From assembly GCA_022432975.1 (NCBI GenBank), contig CM039510.1, positions 31,527,023-31,591,022 on the forward strand: a stretch of 64,000 nt of DNA, in the 5' to 3' direction. The DNA comes from Begonia masoniana. Taxonomy: Eukaryota; Streptophyta; Magnoliopsida; Cucurbitales; Begoniaceae. The position numbers were made by a program, and so were the translations under genes. The notes beneath the pieces are model-generated. The model was not told where the DNA came from. It did not search any database and saw only the letters and a list, made by a program, of their open reading frames with translations. Below, piece after piece: positions 23,817-37,464 of this stretch (positions are counted from its first letter, which is position 1; each line of letters opens with the position of its first letter).

Positions 23817-24566
23817 TGATGTGCCTACGATCCCGAACCGTCGAACACGAGCCAAGGTATGAATTCTAACTATTTTATATACTAATTGGTTTGCGAGTTT
23901 TGTAGGTTAAAAATTCTTCACAAAACTTGGAATGATTAAAGGAAGAGGGAATTTGTCTTCCCTGTATCAAATTTTGTAACCGAGCTCTGTATTTGTTTTT
24001 AAGTTTATGACACTATGAATTTTTCTTAATCCTTATTTATTGGCCACTTGTAGCCAATTTTATTTTTAGGTTATTTGGTTAAATTGTTTAGGGTTTGGAA
24101 ATTTTAAGTGAACAAGGAGACACACAAAGCCTACAAAGAGGCTTGACCAAGAAACTTGTCATGCCTGGAGCCAGCTGCTGACGTGGTCGAGCGCAACGGC
24201 TACATTTTTGAAGAAGCGACTCCAACGGCTCTTGCTTTCTCCCGAAGCCTTCCCTGGATATTTAAGCTTTTCCTTAGGTTATTGTAGTTAGTTTTTTTTT
24301 ATCAATATTTAGAATTTACAGAAGAGCTTCTTCTTGTTCGGAGCATCCTCCGTGTGGGTTTTTCCCACGGTATTCATCGGAGCGAGACACCATGGATGAC
24401 CACCAAATTTTGCCTCAAGCCTCACAGTTGCTTGGAGGTACTCTTACTCTTGCCTTCTCTCCCTCTGAAAAGAGCTGGAGTCAAAAAGAAGGAAGGAGGA
24501 AACCAGTGCCCTTAAGCTCTGATTTCTCCTCGGCAACGAGGGACTTCTTCCCAAAGGCGCAGAGCT
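23817..24566 (+). mobile_element. Truncated LTR related to element A
   Basis: Begins TGATGTGCCTACGATCC, matching the start region of the A LTR (TGTGCCTACGGTCC on the minus strand). It shares the GGGAATTTGTCTTCCC motif (23946 onward), a TATA-like ATATTTAAGC near 24257, and a downstream region encoding SSDFSSATRDFFPKA, similar to SSLATANFSPKA in element A. The 3' part of the LTR is missing. There is no target duplication; instead 34 bp of the 5S gene occur on both sides. Confidence 0.75.
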
Positions 24567-24601
24567 GGATCCGGTGCATTAGTGCTCGTATGATTGCACC
24601 C
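24567..24601 (-). pseudogene. Partial 5S rRNA-like copy (5' 35 nt)
   Basis: Only the first ~35 nucleotides of the 5S-like gene remain, running from GGATCC to the 5' end, directly after the truncated LTR. They duplicate 23783-23816 on the other side of it. Confidence 0.85.
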
Positions 24602-27600
24602 AACATTCTTCGTCCGCCAATTCACTTTCTCTGATGCCCAGCGAGACCGCCGCAACCCGTTCCTCCCACGTAGATACCTTCCGTGCCAATGAATTCCGCT
24701 CGACAAAACCCTCCACGCCCCCCGCCCTCCTCCTCCGCGTCACGGCTCTACAACCTCCGCACTTCCACGCGTCAAACGCTTCCCCCGCGATCGCCTTCCA
24801 CTCTCAATCGACCACGACTAGCATGCAAAAAGTGCCATTCTCAGGCCCCGAACGTCGCAATTTGCCCAAATTTTCAATAGTCAGCGCCGTTTGCGCCCAC
24901 TCCCGCTACGCGCGAACCAGCGCGTGGCAAAAAAGACAAGGGCCGCTTAAACCCCAGCCTCAGCTGCCCTGCGTGGATCTCTGGCGAATCTGTTATGGAA
25001 GAAAGTACTCGGTCAAAAAAAAGGGGTGCAACACGAGGACTTCCCAAGTGGTCACCTAACTTAGTACTACTCTCGCCGAAGCATTTTTAACTTCGGAGTT
25101 CCGATTGGATCCGGTGCATTAGTGCTCGTATGGTCGCACCCAACATTCTTCGTCCGCAAATATACTTTGTCTGATGCCCAGCGAGACCGCCGCAACCTGT
25201 TCCTCCCACGTAGATACCTTCCGTGCCATTGAATTCCGCTTCACAAAACCCTCCACGCCCACCGCCCTCCTCCTCCGCGTCACGGCTCTACAACCTCCGC
25301 ACTTCCACGCGTCAAACGCTTCCCCCGCGATCGCCTTCCACTCTCAATCGACCACGACTCGCATGCAAAAAGTGCCATTCTCGGGCTCCGAACGTCGCAA
25401 TTTGCCCAAATTTTCAATAGTCAGCGCCGTTGGCGCCCACTGCCGCTACGCGCGAACCCGCGCGTGGCAAAAAGGACAAGGGCCGCTTAAACCCCAGCCT
25501 CAGCTGCCCTGTGCGGATCTCCGGCGAATCTGTTATGGAAGAAAGTACTCGGTCAAAAAAAGGGGTGCAACACGAGGACTTCCCAAGTGGTAAACAAACT
25601 TAGTACTACTCTCGCCGAAGCACTTTTAACTTCAGAGTTCTGATGAGATCCGGTGCATTAGTGGTCGTATGGTCGCACCCATCATTCTTCGTCAGCCAAT
25701 TCACTTTGTCCGATGCCTAGCGAGACCGCCGCGACTAGTTCCTCCCACGTAGATACCTTCCGTGCCATTGAATTCCTCTCCACAAAACCCTCCACGCCCC
25801 CCGGCCTCCTCCTCCGCGTCACGGCTCTACAAGCTCCACACTTCCACGCGTCAAACGCTTACCCCGCGATCGCCTTACACTCTCATTTGACCACAACTCG
25901 GATGCAAAAAGTGCCATACTCAGGCCCCGAACGTCGCAATTGCCCAAATTTTCAATAGTTAGCGCCGTTGGCGCCCACTCCCGCTACACGCGAACCCGCG
26001 CGTGGCAAAAAGGACAAGGACCGCTTAAACCCCAGCCTCAGCTGCCCTGCGCGGATCTCCGGCGAATCTGTTATGGAAGAAAGTACTCGGTCAAAAAAAA
26101 GGGGTGCAACACGAGGACTTCCCAAGTGGTCACCCAACTTAGTAATACTCTCGCCGAAGCACTTTTAACTTCGGAGTTCTGATGGGATCCGGTGCATTAG
26201 TGCTCGTATGGTCGCACCCATCATTCTTCGTCAGCCAATTCACTTTGTCCGATGCCTAGCGAGACCGCCGCGACTAGTTCCTCCCACGTAGATACCTTCC
26301 GTGCCATTGAATTCCTCTCCACAAAACCCTCCACGCCCCCCGGCCTCCTCCTCCGCGTCACGGCTCTACAAGCTCCACACTTCCACGCGTCAAACGCTTA
26401 CCCCGCGATCGCCTTACACTCTCATTTGACCACAACTCGGATGCAAAAAGTGCCATACTCAGGCCCCGAACGTCGCAATTGGCCCAAATTTTCAATAGTT
26501 AGCGCCGTTGGCGCCCACTCCCGCTACACGCGAACCCGCGCGTGGCAAAAAGGACAAGGACCGCTTAAACCCCAGCCTCAGCTGCCCTGCGCGGATCTCC
26601 GGCGAATCTGTTATGGAAGAAAGTACTCGGTCAAAAAAAAGGGGTGCAACACGAGGACTTCCCAAGTGGTCACCCAACTTAGTAATACTCTCGCCGAAGC
26701 ACTTTTAACTTCGGAGTTCTGATGGGATCCGGTGCATTAGTGCTCGTATGGTCGCACCCAACATTCTTCGTCTGCCAATTCACTTTGTCTGATGCCCAGC
26801 GAGACCGCCGCAACCCTTTCCTCCCACGTAGTTACGTTCCGTGCCATTGAATTCCGCTCCACAAAACCCTCCACGCCCCCCGCCCTCCTCCTCGCGTCAC
26901 GGCTCTACAACCTCCGCACTTCCACGCGTCAAACGCTTCCCCCGCGATCGCCTTCCACTCTCAATCGACCACGACTCGCATGCAAAAAGTGCCATTCCCG
27001 GGCCCCGAACGTCGCAATTTGCCCAAATTTTCAATAGTCAGCGCCGTTGGCGCCCACTCCCTCTACGCGCGAACCCGCGCGTGTCAAAAAGGACAAGGGC
27101 CGCTTAAACCCCAGCCTCAGCTGCCCTGCGCGGATCTCCGGCGAATCTGTTTTGAAAGAAAGTACTCGGTCAAAAAAAAGGGGTGCAACATGACGACTTC
27201 CCAAGTGGTCACCCAACTTAGTACTACTCTCGCCGTAGCACTTTTAACTTTGGAGTTCTGATGGTATCCGGTGCATTAGTGCTCGTATGGTCGCACCCAT
27301 CATTCTTCGTCAGCCAATTCACTTTGTCCGATGCCCAGCGAGACCGCCGCAACCTGTTCCTCCCACGTAGATACCTTCCGTGCCATTGAATTCCTCTCCA
27401 CACAACCCTCCACGCCCCCTGGCCTCCTCCTCCGCGTCACGGCTCTACAACCTCCGCACTTCCACGCGTCAAACGCTTACCCCGCGATCGCCTTCCACTC
27501 TCAATCGACCACGACTCGCATGCAAAAAGTGCCATTCTCAGGCCCCGAACCTCGCAATTTGCCCAAATTTTCAATAGTTAGCGCCGGTGGCGCCCACTCC

Positions 27601-30600
27601 CGCTACACGCGAACCCGCGCGTGGCAAAAAGGACAAGGGCCGCTTAAACCCCAGCCTCAGCTGCCCTGCGCGGATCTCCGGCGAATCTGTTATGGAAGAA
27701 AGTACTCGGTCAAAAAAAAGGGGTGCAACACGAGGACTTCCCAAGTGGTCACCCAACTTAGTAATACTCTTGCCGAAGCACTTTCAACTCCGGAGTTCTG
27801 ATGGGATCCGGTGCATTAGTGCTCGTATGGTCGCACTCGACATTCTTCGTCCGCCAATTCACTTTGTCCGATGCCCAGTGAGACCGCCGCAACCCGTTCC
27901 TCCCACGTAAATACCTTCCGTGCCATTGAATTCCGCTCAACAAAACCCTCCACGCCCCCCGCTTTCCTCCTCCGCGTCACGGCTCTACAACCTCCGCACT
28001 TCCACGCGTCAAACGCTTCCCTCGCGATCGCCTTCCACTCTCAATCGACCACGACTCGCATGCAAAAAGTGCAATTCTCGGACCCCGAACGTCCCAATTT
28101 GCCCAAATTTTCAATACTCAGCGCCGTTGGCACCCACTCCCGCTACGCGCGAACCCGCGCGTGGCAAAAAGGACAAGGACCGCTTAAACCCCAGCCTCAG
28201 CTGCCCTGCGCGGATCTTCGGCGAATCTGTTATGGAAGAAAGTACTCGGTCAAAAAAAAGGGGTGCAACACGAGGACTTCCCAAGTGGTCACCCAACTTA
28301 GTACTACTCTCGCCGAAGCACTTTTAACTTCGGAGTTCTGATGGGATCCGGTGCATTAGTGCTCGTATGGTCGCACCCAACATTCTTCGTCCGCCAATTC
28401 ACTTTGTCCGATGCCCAGCGAGACCGCCGCAACCCGTTCCTCCCACGTAAATACCTTCCGTGCCATTGAATTCCGCTCCACAAAACCCTCCACGCCCCCC
28501 GCCCTCCTCCTCCGCGTCACGGCTCTACAACCTCCGCACTTCCACGCAACAAACGCTTCCCCGCGATCGCCTTCCACTCTCAATCGACCACGACTCGCAT
28601 GCAAAAAGTGCCATTCTCGGGCCCCGAACGTCCCAATTTGCCCAAATTTTCAATAGTCAGCGACGTTGGCGCCCACTCCCGCTACGCGCGAACTCGCGCG
28701 TGGCAAAAAGGACAAGGACCGCTTAAACCCCAGCCTCAGCTGCCCTGCGCGGATCTTCGGCGAATCTGTTATGGAAGAAAGTACTTGGTCAAAAAAAAAG
28801 GGGTGCAACACGAGGACTTCCCAAGTGGTCACCCAACTTAGTACTACTCTCGCCGAAGCACTTTTAACTTCGGAGTTCTGATTGGATCCGGTGCATTAGT
28901 GCTCGTATGGTCGCACCCAACATTTTTCGTCCGCCAATTCACTTTGTCCGATGCCCAGCGAGACCGCCGCAACCCGTTCCTCCCACGTAAATACCTTCCG
29001 TGCCATTGAATTCCGCTCCACAAAACCCTCCACGCCCCCCGCCCTCCTCCTCCGCGTCACGGCTCTACAACCTCCGCACTTCCACGCAACAAACGCTTTC
29101 CCCGCGATCGCCTTCCACTCTCAATCGACCACGACTCGCATGCAAAAAGTGCCATTCTCGGGCCCCGAACGTCCCAATTTGCCCAAATTTTCAATAGTCA
29201 GCGCCGTTGGCGCCCTTTCTCGCTACGCGCAAACCCGCGCGTGGGAAAAATGACAAGGACCGCTTAAACCCCAGCCTCAGCTGCCCTGCGCGGATTCTTC
29301 GGCGAATCTGTTATGGAATGAAAGTACTCGGTCAAAAAGAAAGGGGTGCAACACGAGGACTTCCCAAGTGGACACCCAACTTAGTACTACTCTCGCCGAA
29401 GCACTTTTAACTTCGGAGTTCTGATGGGATCCGGTGCATTAGGGCTCGTATGGTCGCACCCAACATTCTTCGTCCGCCAATTCACTTTGTCCGATGCCCA
29501 GCGAGACAGCCGCAACCTGTTCCTCCCAAGTAAATACCTTCCGTGCCATTGAATTCCGCTCCACAAAACCCTCCACGCCCCCCGCCCTCCTCCTCCGCGT
29601 CACGGCTCTACAACCTCCGCACTTCCACGCAACAAACGCTTCCCCCGCGATCGCCTTCCACTCTCAATCGACCACGACTCGCATGCAAAAAGTGCCATTC
29701 TCGGGCCCCGAACGTCCCAATTTGCCCAAATTTTCAATAGTCAGCGCCGTTGGCGCCCACTTCCCGCTACGCGCGAACCCGCGCGTGGCAAAAAGGACAA
29801 GGACCGCTTAAATCCCAGCCTCAGCTGCCCTGCGCGGATCTTCGGCGAATCTGTTATCGGAAGAAAGTACTCGGTCAAAAAAAAGGGGTGCAACACGAGG
29901 ACTTCCCAAGTGGTCACCCAACTTAGTACTACTCTCGCCGAAGCACTTTTAACTTCGGAGTTCTGATGGGATCCGGTGCATTAGTGCTCGTATGGTCGCA
30001 CCCAACATTCTTCGTCCGCCAATTCACTTTGTCCGATGCCCAGCGAGACAGTCGCAACCCGTTCCTCCCAAGTAAATACCTTCCGTGCCATTGGATTCCG
30101 CTCCACAAAACCCTCCACGCCCCCCGCCCTCCTCCTCCGCGTCACGGCTATACAACCTCCGCACTTCCACGCAACAAACGCTTCCCCCGCGATCGCCTTC
30201 CACTCTCAATCGACCATGACTCGCATGCAAAAAGTGCCATTCTCGGGCCCCGAACGTCCCAATTTGCCCAAATTTTCAATAGTCAGCGCCGTTGGCGCCC
30301 AATCCCGCTACGCGCGTAACCCGCGCGTGGCAAAAAGGACAAGGACCGCTTAAATCCCAGCCTCAGCTGCCCTGCACGGATCTTCGGCGAATCTGTTATC
30401 GAAGAAAGTACTCGGTCAAAAAAAAAGGGGTGCAACACGAGGACTTCCCAAGTGGTCACCCAACTTAGTACTACTCTCGCCGAAGCACTTTTAACTTCGG
30501 AGTTCTGATGGGATCCGGTGCATTAGTGCTCGTATGGTCGCACCCAACATTCTTCGTCCGCCAATTCACTTTGTCCGATGCCCAGCGAGACAGCCGCAAC

Positions 30601-33600
30601 CCTGTTCCTCCCAAGTAAATACCTTCCGTGCCATTGGATTCCGCTCCACAAAACCCTCCACGCCCCCCGCCCTCCTCCTCCGCGTCACGGCTATACAACC
30701 TCCGCACTTCCACGCAACAAACGCTTCCCCCGCGATCGCCTTCCACTCTCAATCGACCATGACTCGCATGCAAAAAGTGCCATTCTCGGGCCCCGAACGT
30801 CCCAATTTGCCCAAATTTTCAATAGTCAGCGCCGTTGGCGCCCAATCCCGCTACGCGCGTACCCGCGCGTGGCAAAAAGGACAAGGACCGCTTAAATCCC
30901 AGCCTCAACTGCCCTGCACAGATCTTCGGCGAATCTGTTATCGAAGAAAGTACTCGGTCAAAAAAAAAGGGGTGCAACACGAGGACTTCCCAAGTGGTCA
31001 CCCAACTTAGTACTACTCTCGCCGAAGCACTTTTAACTTCGGAGTTCTGATGGGATCCGGTGCATTAGTGCTCGTATGGTCGCACCCAACATTCTTCGTC
31101 CGCCAATTCACTTTGTCCGATGCCCAGCGAGACAGCCGCAACCCTGTTCCTCCCAAGTAAATACCTTCCGTGCCATTGATTCCGCTCCACAAAACCCTCC
31201 ACGCCCCCCGCCCTCCTCCTCCGCGTCACGGCTATACAACCTCCGCACTTCCACGCAACAAACGCTTCCCCGGCGATCGCCTTCCACTCTCAATCGACCA
31301 TGACTCGCATGCAAAAAGTGCCATTCTCGGGCCCCGAACGTCCCAATTTGCCCAAATTTTCAATAGTCAGCGCCGTTGGCGCCCACTCCCGCTACGCGCG
31401 TAACCCGCGCGTGGCAAAAAGGACAAGGACCGCTTAAATCCCAGCCTCAAGCTGCCCTGCACAGATCTTCGGCGAATCTGTTATCGAAGAAAGTACTCGG
31501 TCAAAAAAAAAGGGGTGCAACACGAGGACTTCCCAAGTGGTCACCCAACTTAGTACTACTCTCGCCGAAACACTTTTAACTTCGGAGTTCTGATGGGATC
31601 CGGTGCATTGGTGCTCGTATGGTCGCACCCAACATTATTCGTCCGCCAATTCACTTTGTCCGATGCCCAGCGAGACAGCCGCAACCTGTTCCTCCCAAGT
31701 AAATACCTTCCGTGCCATTGAATTCCGCTCCACAAAACCCTCCACGCCCCCCGCCCTCCTCCTCCGCGTCACGGCTCTACAACCTCCGCACTTCCACGCA
31801 ACAAACGCTTCACCCGCGATCGCCTTCCACTCTCAATCGACCACGACTCGCATGCAAAAAGTGCCATTCTCGGGCCCCGAACGTCCCAATTTGCCCAAAT
31901 TTTCAATAGTCAGCGCCGTTGGCGCCTACTCCCGCTACGCGCGAACCCGCTCGTGGCAAAAAAGACAAGGACCGCTTAAATCCCAGCCTCAGCTGCCCTG
32001 CGCGGATCTTCGGCGAATCTGTTATCGAAGAAAGTACTCGGTCAAAAAAAAAGTGGTGCAACACGAGGACTTCCCAAGTGGTCACCCAACTTAGTACTAC
32101 TCTCGCCGAAGCACTTTTAACTTCGGAGTTCTGATGGGATCCGGTGCATTAGTGCTCGTATGGTCGCACCCAACATTCTTCGTCCGCCAATTCACTTTGT
32201 CCGATGCCCAGCGAGACAGCCGCAACCTGTTCCTCCCAAGTAAATACCTTCCGTGCCATTGAATTCCGCTCCACAAAACCCTCCACGCCCCCCGCCCTCC
32301 TCCTCCGCGTCACGGCTCTACAACCTCCGCACTTCCACGCAACAAACGCTTCACCCGCGATCGCCTTCCACTCTCAATCGACCACGACTCGCATGCAAAA
32401 AGTGCCATTCTCGGGCCCCGAACGTCCCAATTTGCCCAAATTTTCAATAGTCAGCGACGTTGGCGCCCACTCCCGCTACGCGCGAACTCGCGCGTGGCAA
32501 AAAGGACAAGGACCGCTTAAACCCCAGCCTCAGCTGCCCTGCGCGGATCTTCGGCGAATCTGTTATGGAAGAAAGTACTTGGTCAAAAAAAAAGGGGTGC
32601 AACACGAGGACTTCCCAAGTGGTCACCCAACTTAGTACTACTCTCGCCGAAGCACTTTTAACTTCGGAGTTCTGATGGGATCCGGTGCATTAGGGCTCGT
32701 ATGGTCGCACCCAACATTCTTCGTCCGCCAATTCACTTTGTCCGATGCCCAGCGAGACAGCCGCAACCTGTTCCTCCCAAGTAAATACCTTCCGTGCCAT
32801 TGAATTCCGCTCCACAAAACCCTCCACGCCCCCCGCCCTCCTCCTCCGCGTCACGGCTCTACAACCTCCGCACTTCCACGCAACAAACGCTTCCCCCGCG
32901 ATCGCCTTCCACTCTCAATCGACCACGACTCGCATGCAAAAAGTGCCATTCTCGGGCCCCGAACGTCCCAATTTGCCCAAATTTTCAATAGTCAGCGCCG
33001 TTGGCGCCCATTCCCGCTACGCGCGAACCCGCGCGTGGGAAAAAGGACAAGGACCGCTTAAACCCCAGCCTCAGCTGCCCTGCGCGGATCTTCGGCGAAT
33101 CTGTTATGGAAGAAAGTACTCGGTCAAAAAAAAAGGGGTGCAACACGAGGACTTCCCAAGTGGTCACCCAACTTAGTACTACTCTCGCCGAAGCACTTTT
33201 AACTTCGGAGTTCTGATGGGATCCGGTGCATTAGTGCTCGTATGGTCGCACCCAACATTCTTCGTCCGCCAATTCACTTTGTCCGATGCCCAGCGAGACA
33301 GCCGCAACCTGTTCCTCCCAAGTAAATACCTTCCGTGCCATTGAATTCCGCTCCACAAAACCCTCCACGCCCCCCGCCCTCCTCCTCCGCGTCACGGCTC
33401 TACAACCTCCGCACTTCCACGCAACAAACGCTTCCCCCGCGATCGCCTTCCACTCTCAATCGACCACGACTCGCATGCAAAAAGTGCCATTCTCGGGCCC
33501 CGAACGTCCCAATTTGCCCAAATTTTCAATAGTCAACGCCGTTGGCGCCCACTTCCGCTACGCGCGAACCCGCGCGTGGCAAAAAGGACAAGGACCGCTT

Positions 33601-36600
33601 AAATCCCAGCCTCAGCTGCCCTGCACGGATCTTCGGCGAATCTGTTATCGAAGAAAGTACTCGGTCAAAAAAAAAGGGGTGCAACACGAGGACTTCCCAA
33701 GTGGTCACCCAACTTAGTACTACTCTCGCCGAAGCACTTTTAACTTCGGAGTTCTGATGGGATCCGGTGCATTAGTGCTCGTATGGTCGCACCCAACATT
33801 CTTCGTCCGCCAATTCACTTTGTCCGATGCCCAGCGAGACAGCCGCAACCTGTTCCTCCCAAGTAAATACCTTCCGTGCCATTGGATTCCGCTCCACAAA
33901 ACCCTCCACGCCCCCCGCCCTCCTCCTCCGCGTCACGGCTATACAACCTCCGCACTTCCACGCAACAAACGCTTCCCCCGCGATCGCCTTCCACTCTCAA
34001 TCGACCATGACTCGCATGCAAAAAGTGCCATTCTCGGGCCCCGAACGTCCCAATTTGCCCAAATTTTCAATAGTCAGCGCCGTTGGCGCCCAATCCCGCT
34101 ACGCGCGTACCCGCGCGTGGCAAAAAGGACAAGGACCGCTTAAATCCCAGCCTCAACTGCCCTGCACAGATCTTCGGCGAATCTGTTATCGAAGAAAGTA
34201 CTCGGTCAAAAAAAAAGGGGTGCAACACGAGGACTTCCCAAGTGGTCACCCAACTTAGTACTACTCTCGCCGAAGCACTTTTAACTTCGGAGTTCTGATG
34301 GGATCCGGTGCATTAGTGCTCGTATGGTCGCACCCAACATTCTTCGTCCGCCAATTCACTTTGTCCGATGCCCAGCGAGACAGCCGCAACCTGTTCCTCC
34401 CAAGTAAATACCTTCCGTGCCATTGGATTCCGCTCCACAAAACCCTCCACGCCCCCCGCCCTCCTCCTCCGCGTCACGGCTATACAACCTCCGCACTTCC
34501 ACGCAACAAACGCTTCCCCCGCGATCGCCTTCCACTCTCAATCGACCATGACTCGCATGCAAAAAGTGCCATTCTCGGGCCCCGAACGTCCCAATTTGCC
34601 CAAATTTTCAATAGTCAGCGCCGTTGGCGCCCAATCCCGCTACGCGCGTACCCGCGCGTAGCAAAAAGGACAAGGACCGCTTAAATCCCAGCCTCAGCTG
34701 CCCTGCGCGGATCTTCGGCGAATCTGTTATCGAAGAAAGTACTCGGTCAAAAAAAAAGGGGTGCAACACGAGGACTTCCCAAGTGGTCACCCAACTTAGT
34801 ACTACTCTCGCCGAAGCACTTTTAACTTCGGAGTTCTGATGGGATCCGGTGCATTAGTGCTCGTATGGTCGCACCCAACATTCTTCGTCCGCCAATTCAC
34901 TTTGTCCGATGCCCAGCGAGACAGCCGCAACCTGTTCCTCCCAAGTAAATACCTTCCGTGCCATTGAATTCCGCTCCACAAAACCCTCCACGCCCCCCGC
35001 CCTCCTCCTCCGCGTCACGGCTCTACAACCTCCGCACTTCCACGCAACAAACGCTTCCCCCGCGATCGCCTTCCACTCTCAATCGACCACGACTCGCATG
35101 CAAAAAGTGCCATTCTCGGGCCCCGAACGTCCCAATTTGCCCAAATTTTCAATAGTCAGCGCCGTTGGCGCCCAATCCCGCTACGCGCGAACTTGCGCGT
35201 GGCAAAAAGGACAAGGACCGCTTAAATCCCAGCCTCAGCTGCCCTGCACGGATCTTCGGCGAATCTGTTATCGAAGAAAGTACTCGGTCAAAAAAAAAGG
35301 GGTGCAACACGAGGACTTCCCAAGTGGTCACCCAACTTAGTACTACTCTCGCCGAAGCACTTTTAACTTCGGAGTTCTGATGGGATCCGGTGCATTAGTG
35401 CTCGTATGGTCGCACCCAACATTCTTCGTCCGCCAATTCACTTTGTCCGATGCCCAGCGAGACAGCCGCAACCTGTTCCTCCCAAGTAAATACCTTCCGT
35501 GCCATTGAATTCCGCTCCACAAAACCCTCCACGCCCCCCGCCCTCCTCCTCCGCGTCACGGCTCTACAACCTCCGCACTTCCACGCAACAAACGCTTCCC
35601 CCGCGATCGCCTTCCACTCTCAATCGACCACGACTCGCATGCAAAAAGTGCCATTCTCGGGCCCCGAACGTCCCAATTTGCCCAAATTTTCAATAGTCAG
35701 CGCCGTTGGCGCCCAATCCCGCTACGCGCGTAACCTGCGCGTGGCAAAAAGGACAAGGACCGCTTAAATCCCAGCCTCAGCTGCCCTGCACGGATCTTCG
35801 GCGAATCTGTTATCGAAGAAAGTACTCGGTCAAAAAAAAAGGGGTGCAACACGAGGACTTCCCAAGTGGTCACCCAACTTAGTACTACTCTCGCCGAAGC
35901 ACTTTTAACTTCGGAGTTCTGATGGGATCCGGTGCATTAGTGCTCGTATGGTCGCACCCAACATTCTTCGTCCGCCAATTCACTTTGTCCGATGCCCAGC
36001 GAGACAGCCGCAACCTGTTCCTCCCAAGTAAATACCTTCCGTGCCATTGAATTCCGCTCCACAAAACCCTCCACGCCCCCCGCCCTCCTCCTCCGCGTCA
36101 CGGCTCTACAACCTCCGCACTTCCACGCAACAAACGCTTCCCCCGCGATCGCCTTCCACTCTCAATCGACCACGACTCGCATGCAAAAAGTGCCATTCTC
36201 GGGCCCCGAACGTCCCAATTTGCCCAAATTTTCAATAGTCAGCGCCGTTGGGCCCACTACCGCTACGCGCGAACCCGCGCGTGGCAAAAAGGACAAGGAC
36301 CGCTTAAACCCAGCCTCAGCTGCCCTGCACGGATCTTCGGCGAATCTGTATGGAAGAAAGTACTCGGTCAAAAAAAAAGGGGTGCAACACGAGGACTTCC
36401 CAAGTGGTCACCCAACTTAGTACTACTCTCGCCGAAGCACTTTTAACTTCGGAGTTCTGATGGGATCCGGTGCATTTGTGCTCGTATGGTCGCACCCAAC
36501 ATTCTTCGTCCGCCAATTCACTTTGTCCGATGCCCAGCGAGACCGCCGCAACCCGTTCCTCCCACGTAAATACCTTCCGTGCCATTGAATTCCGCTCCAC

Positions 36601-37324
36601 AAAACCCTCCACGCCCCCCCGCCCTCCTCCTCCGCGTCACGGCTCTACAACCTCCGCACTTCCACGCAGTCAAACGCTTCCACCGCGATCGCCTTCCACT
36701 CTCAATCGACCACGACTCGCATGCAAAAAGTGCCATTCTCGGGCCCCGAACGTCCCAATTTGCCCAAATTTTCAATAGTCAGCGCCGTTGGCGCCCACTA
36801 CCCGCTACGCGCGAACCCGCGCGTGGCAAAAAGGACAAGGACCGCTTAAATCCCAGCCTCAGCTGCCCTGCACGGATCTTCGGCGAATCTGTTATCGAAG
36901 AAAGTACTCGGTCAAAAAAAAAGGGGTGCAACACGAGGACTTCCCAAGTGGTCACCCAACTTAGTACTACTCTCGCCGAAGCACTTTTAACTTCGGAGTT
37001 CTGATGGGATCCGGTGCATTAGTGCTCGTATGGTCGCACCCAACATTCTTCGTCCGCCAATTCACTTTGTCCGATGCCCAGCGAGACAGCCGCAACCCTG
37101 TTCCTCCCAAGTAAATACCTTCCGTGCCATTGAATTCCGCTCCACAAAACCCTCCACGCCCCCCGCCCTCCTCCTCCGCGTCACGGCTCTACAACCTCCG
37201 CACTTCCACGCAACAAACGCTTCCCCCGCGATCGCCTTCCACTCTCAATCGACCACGACTCGCATGCAAAAAGTGCCATTCTCGGGCCCCGAACGTCCCA
37301 ATTTGCCCAAATTTTCAATAGTCA

Positions 37325-37366
37325 GCGCCGTTGGCGCCCACTACCGCTACGCGCGAACCCGCGCGT
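37325..37366. other. Paired GC-rich hairpins in the 5S spacer (example unit)
   Basis: Two adjacent perfect inverted repeats: GCGCC-GTT-GGCGC (37325-37337) and ACGCGCG-AACC-CGCGCGT (37349-37366). They recur at the same place in most units, about 100-140 bp beyond the T-run terminator. In some outlying units one arm is mutated (for example around 8240-8285). Confidence 0.8.
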
Positions 37367-37464
37367 GGCAAAAAGGACAAGGACCGCTTAAATCCCAGCC
37401 TCAGCTGCCCTGCACGGATCTTCGGCGAATCTGTTATCGAAGAAAGTACTCGGTCAAAAAAAAA

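Noticed and set aside
28356..28604. Spacer frame reading into the 5' end of the 5S-like gene on its own strand (GIGQSELADEECWVRPYEH)
   Set aside because: Considered as a possible read-through peptide. Its frame is broken in many units and it overlaps the RNA gene, so no support beyond chance.
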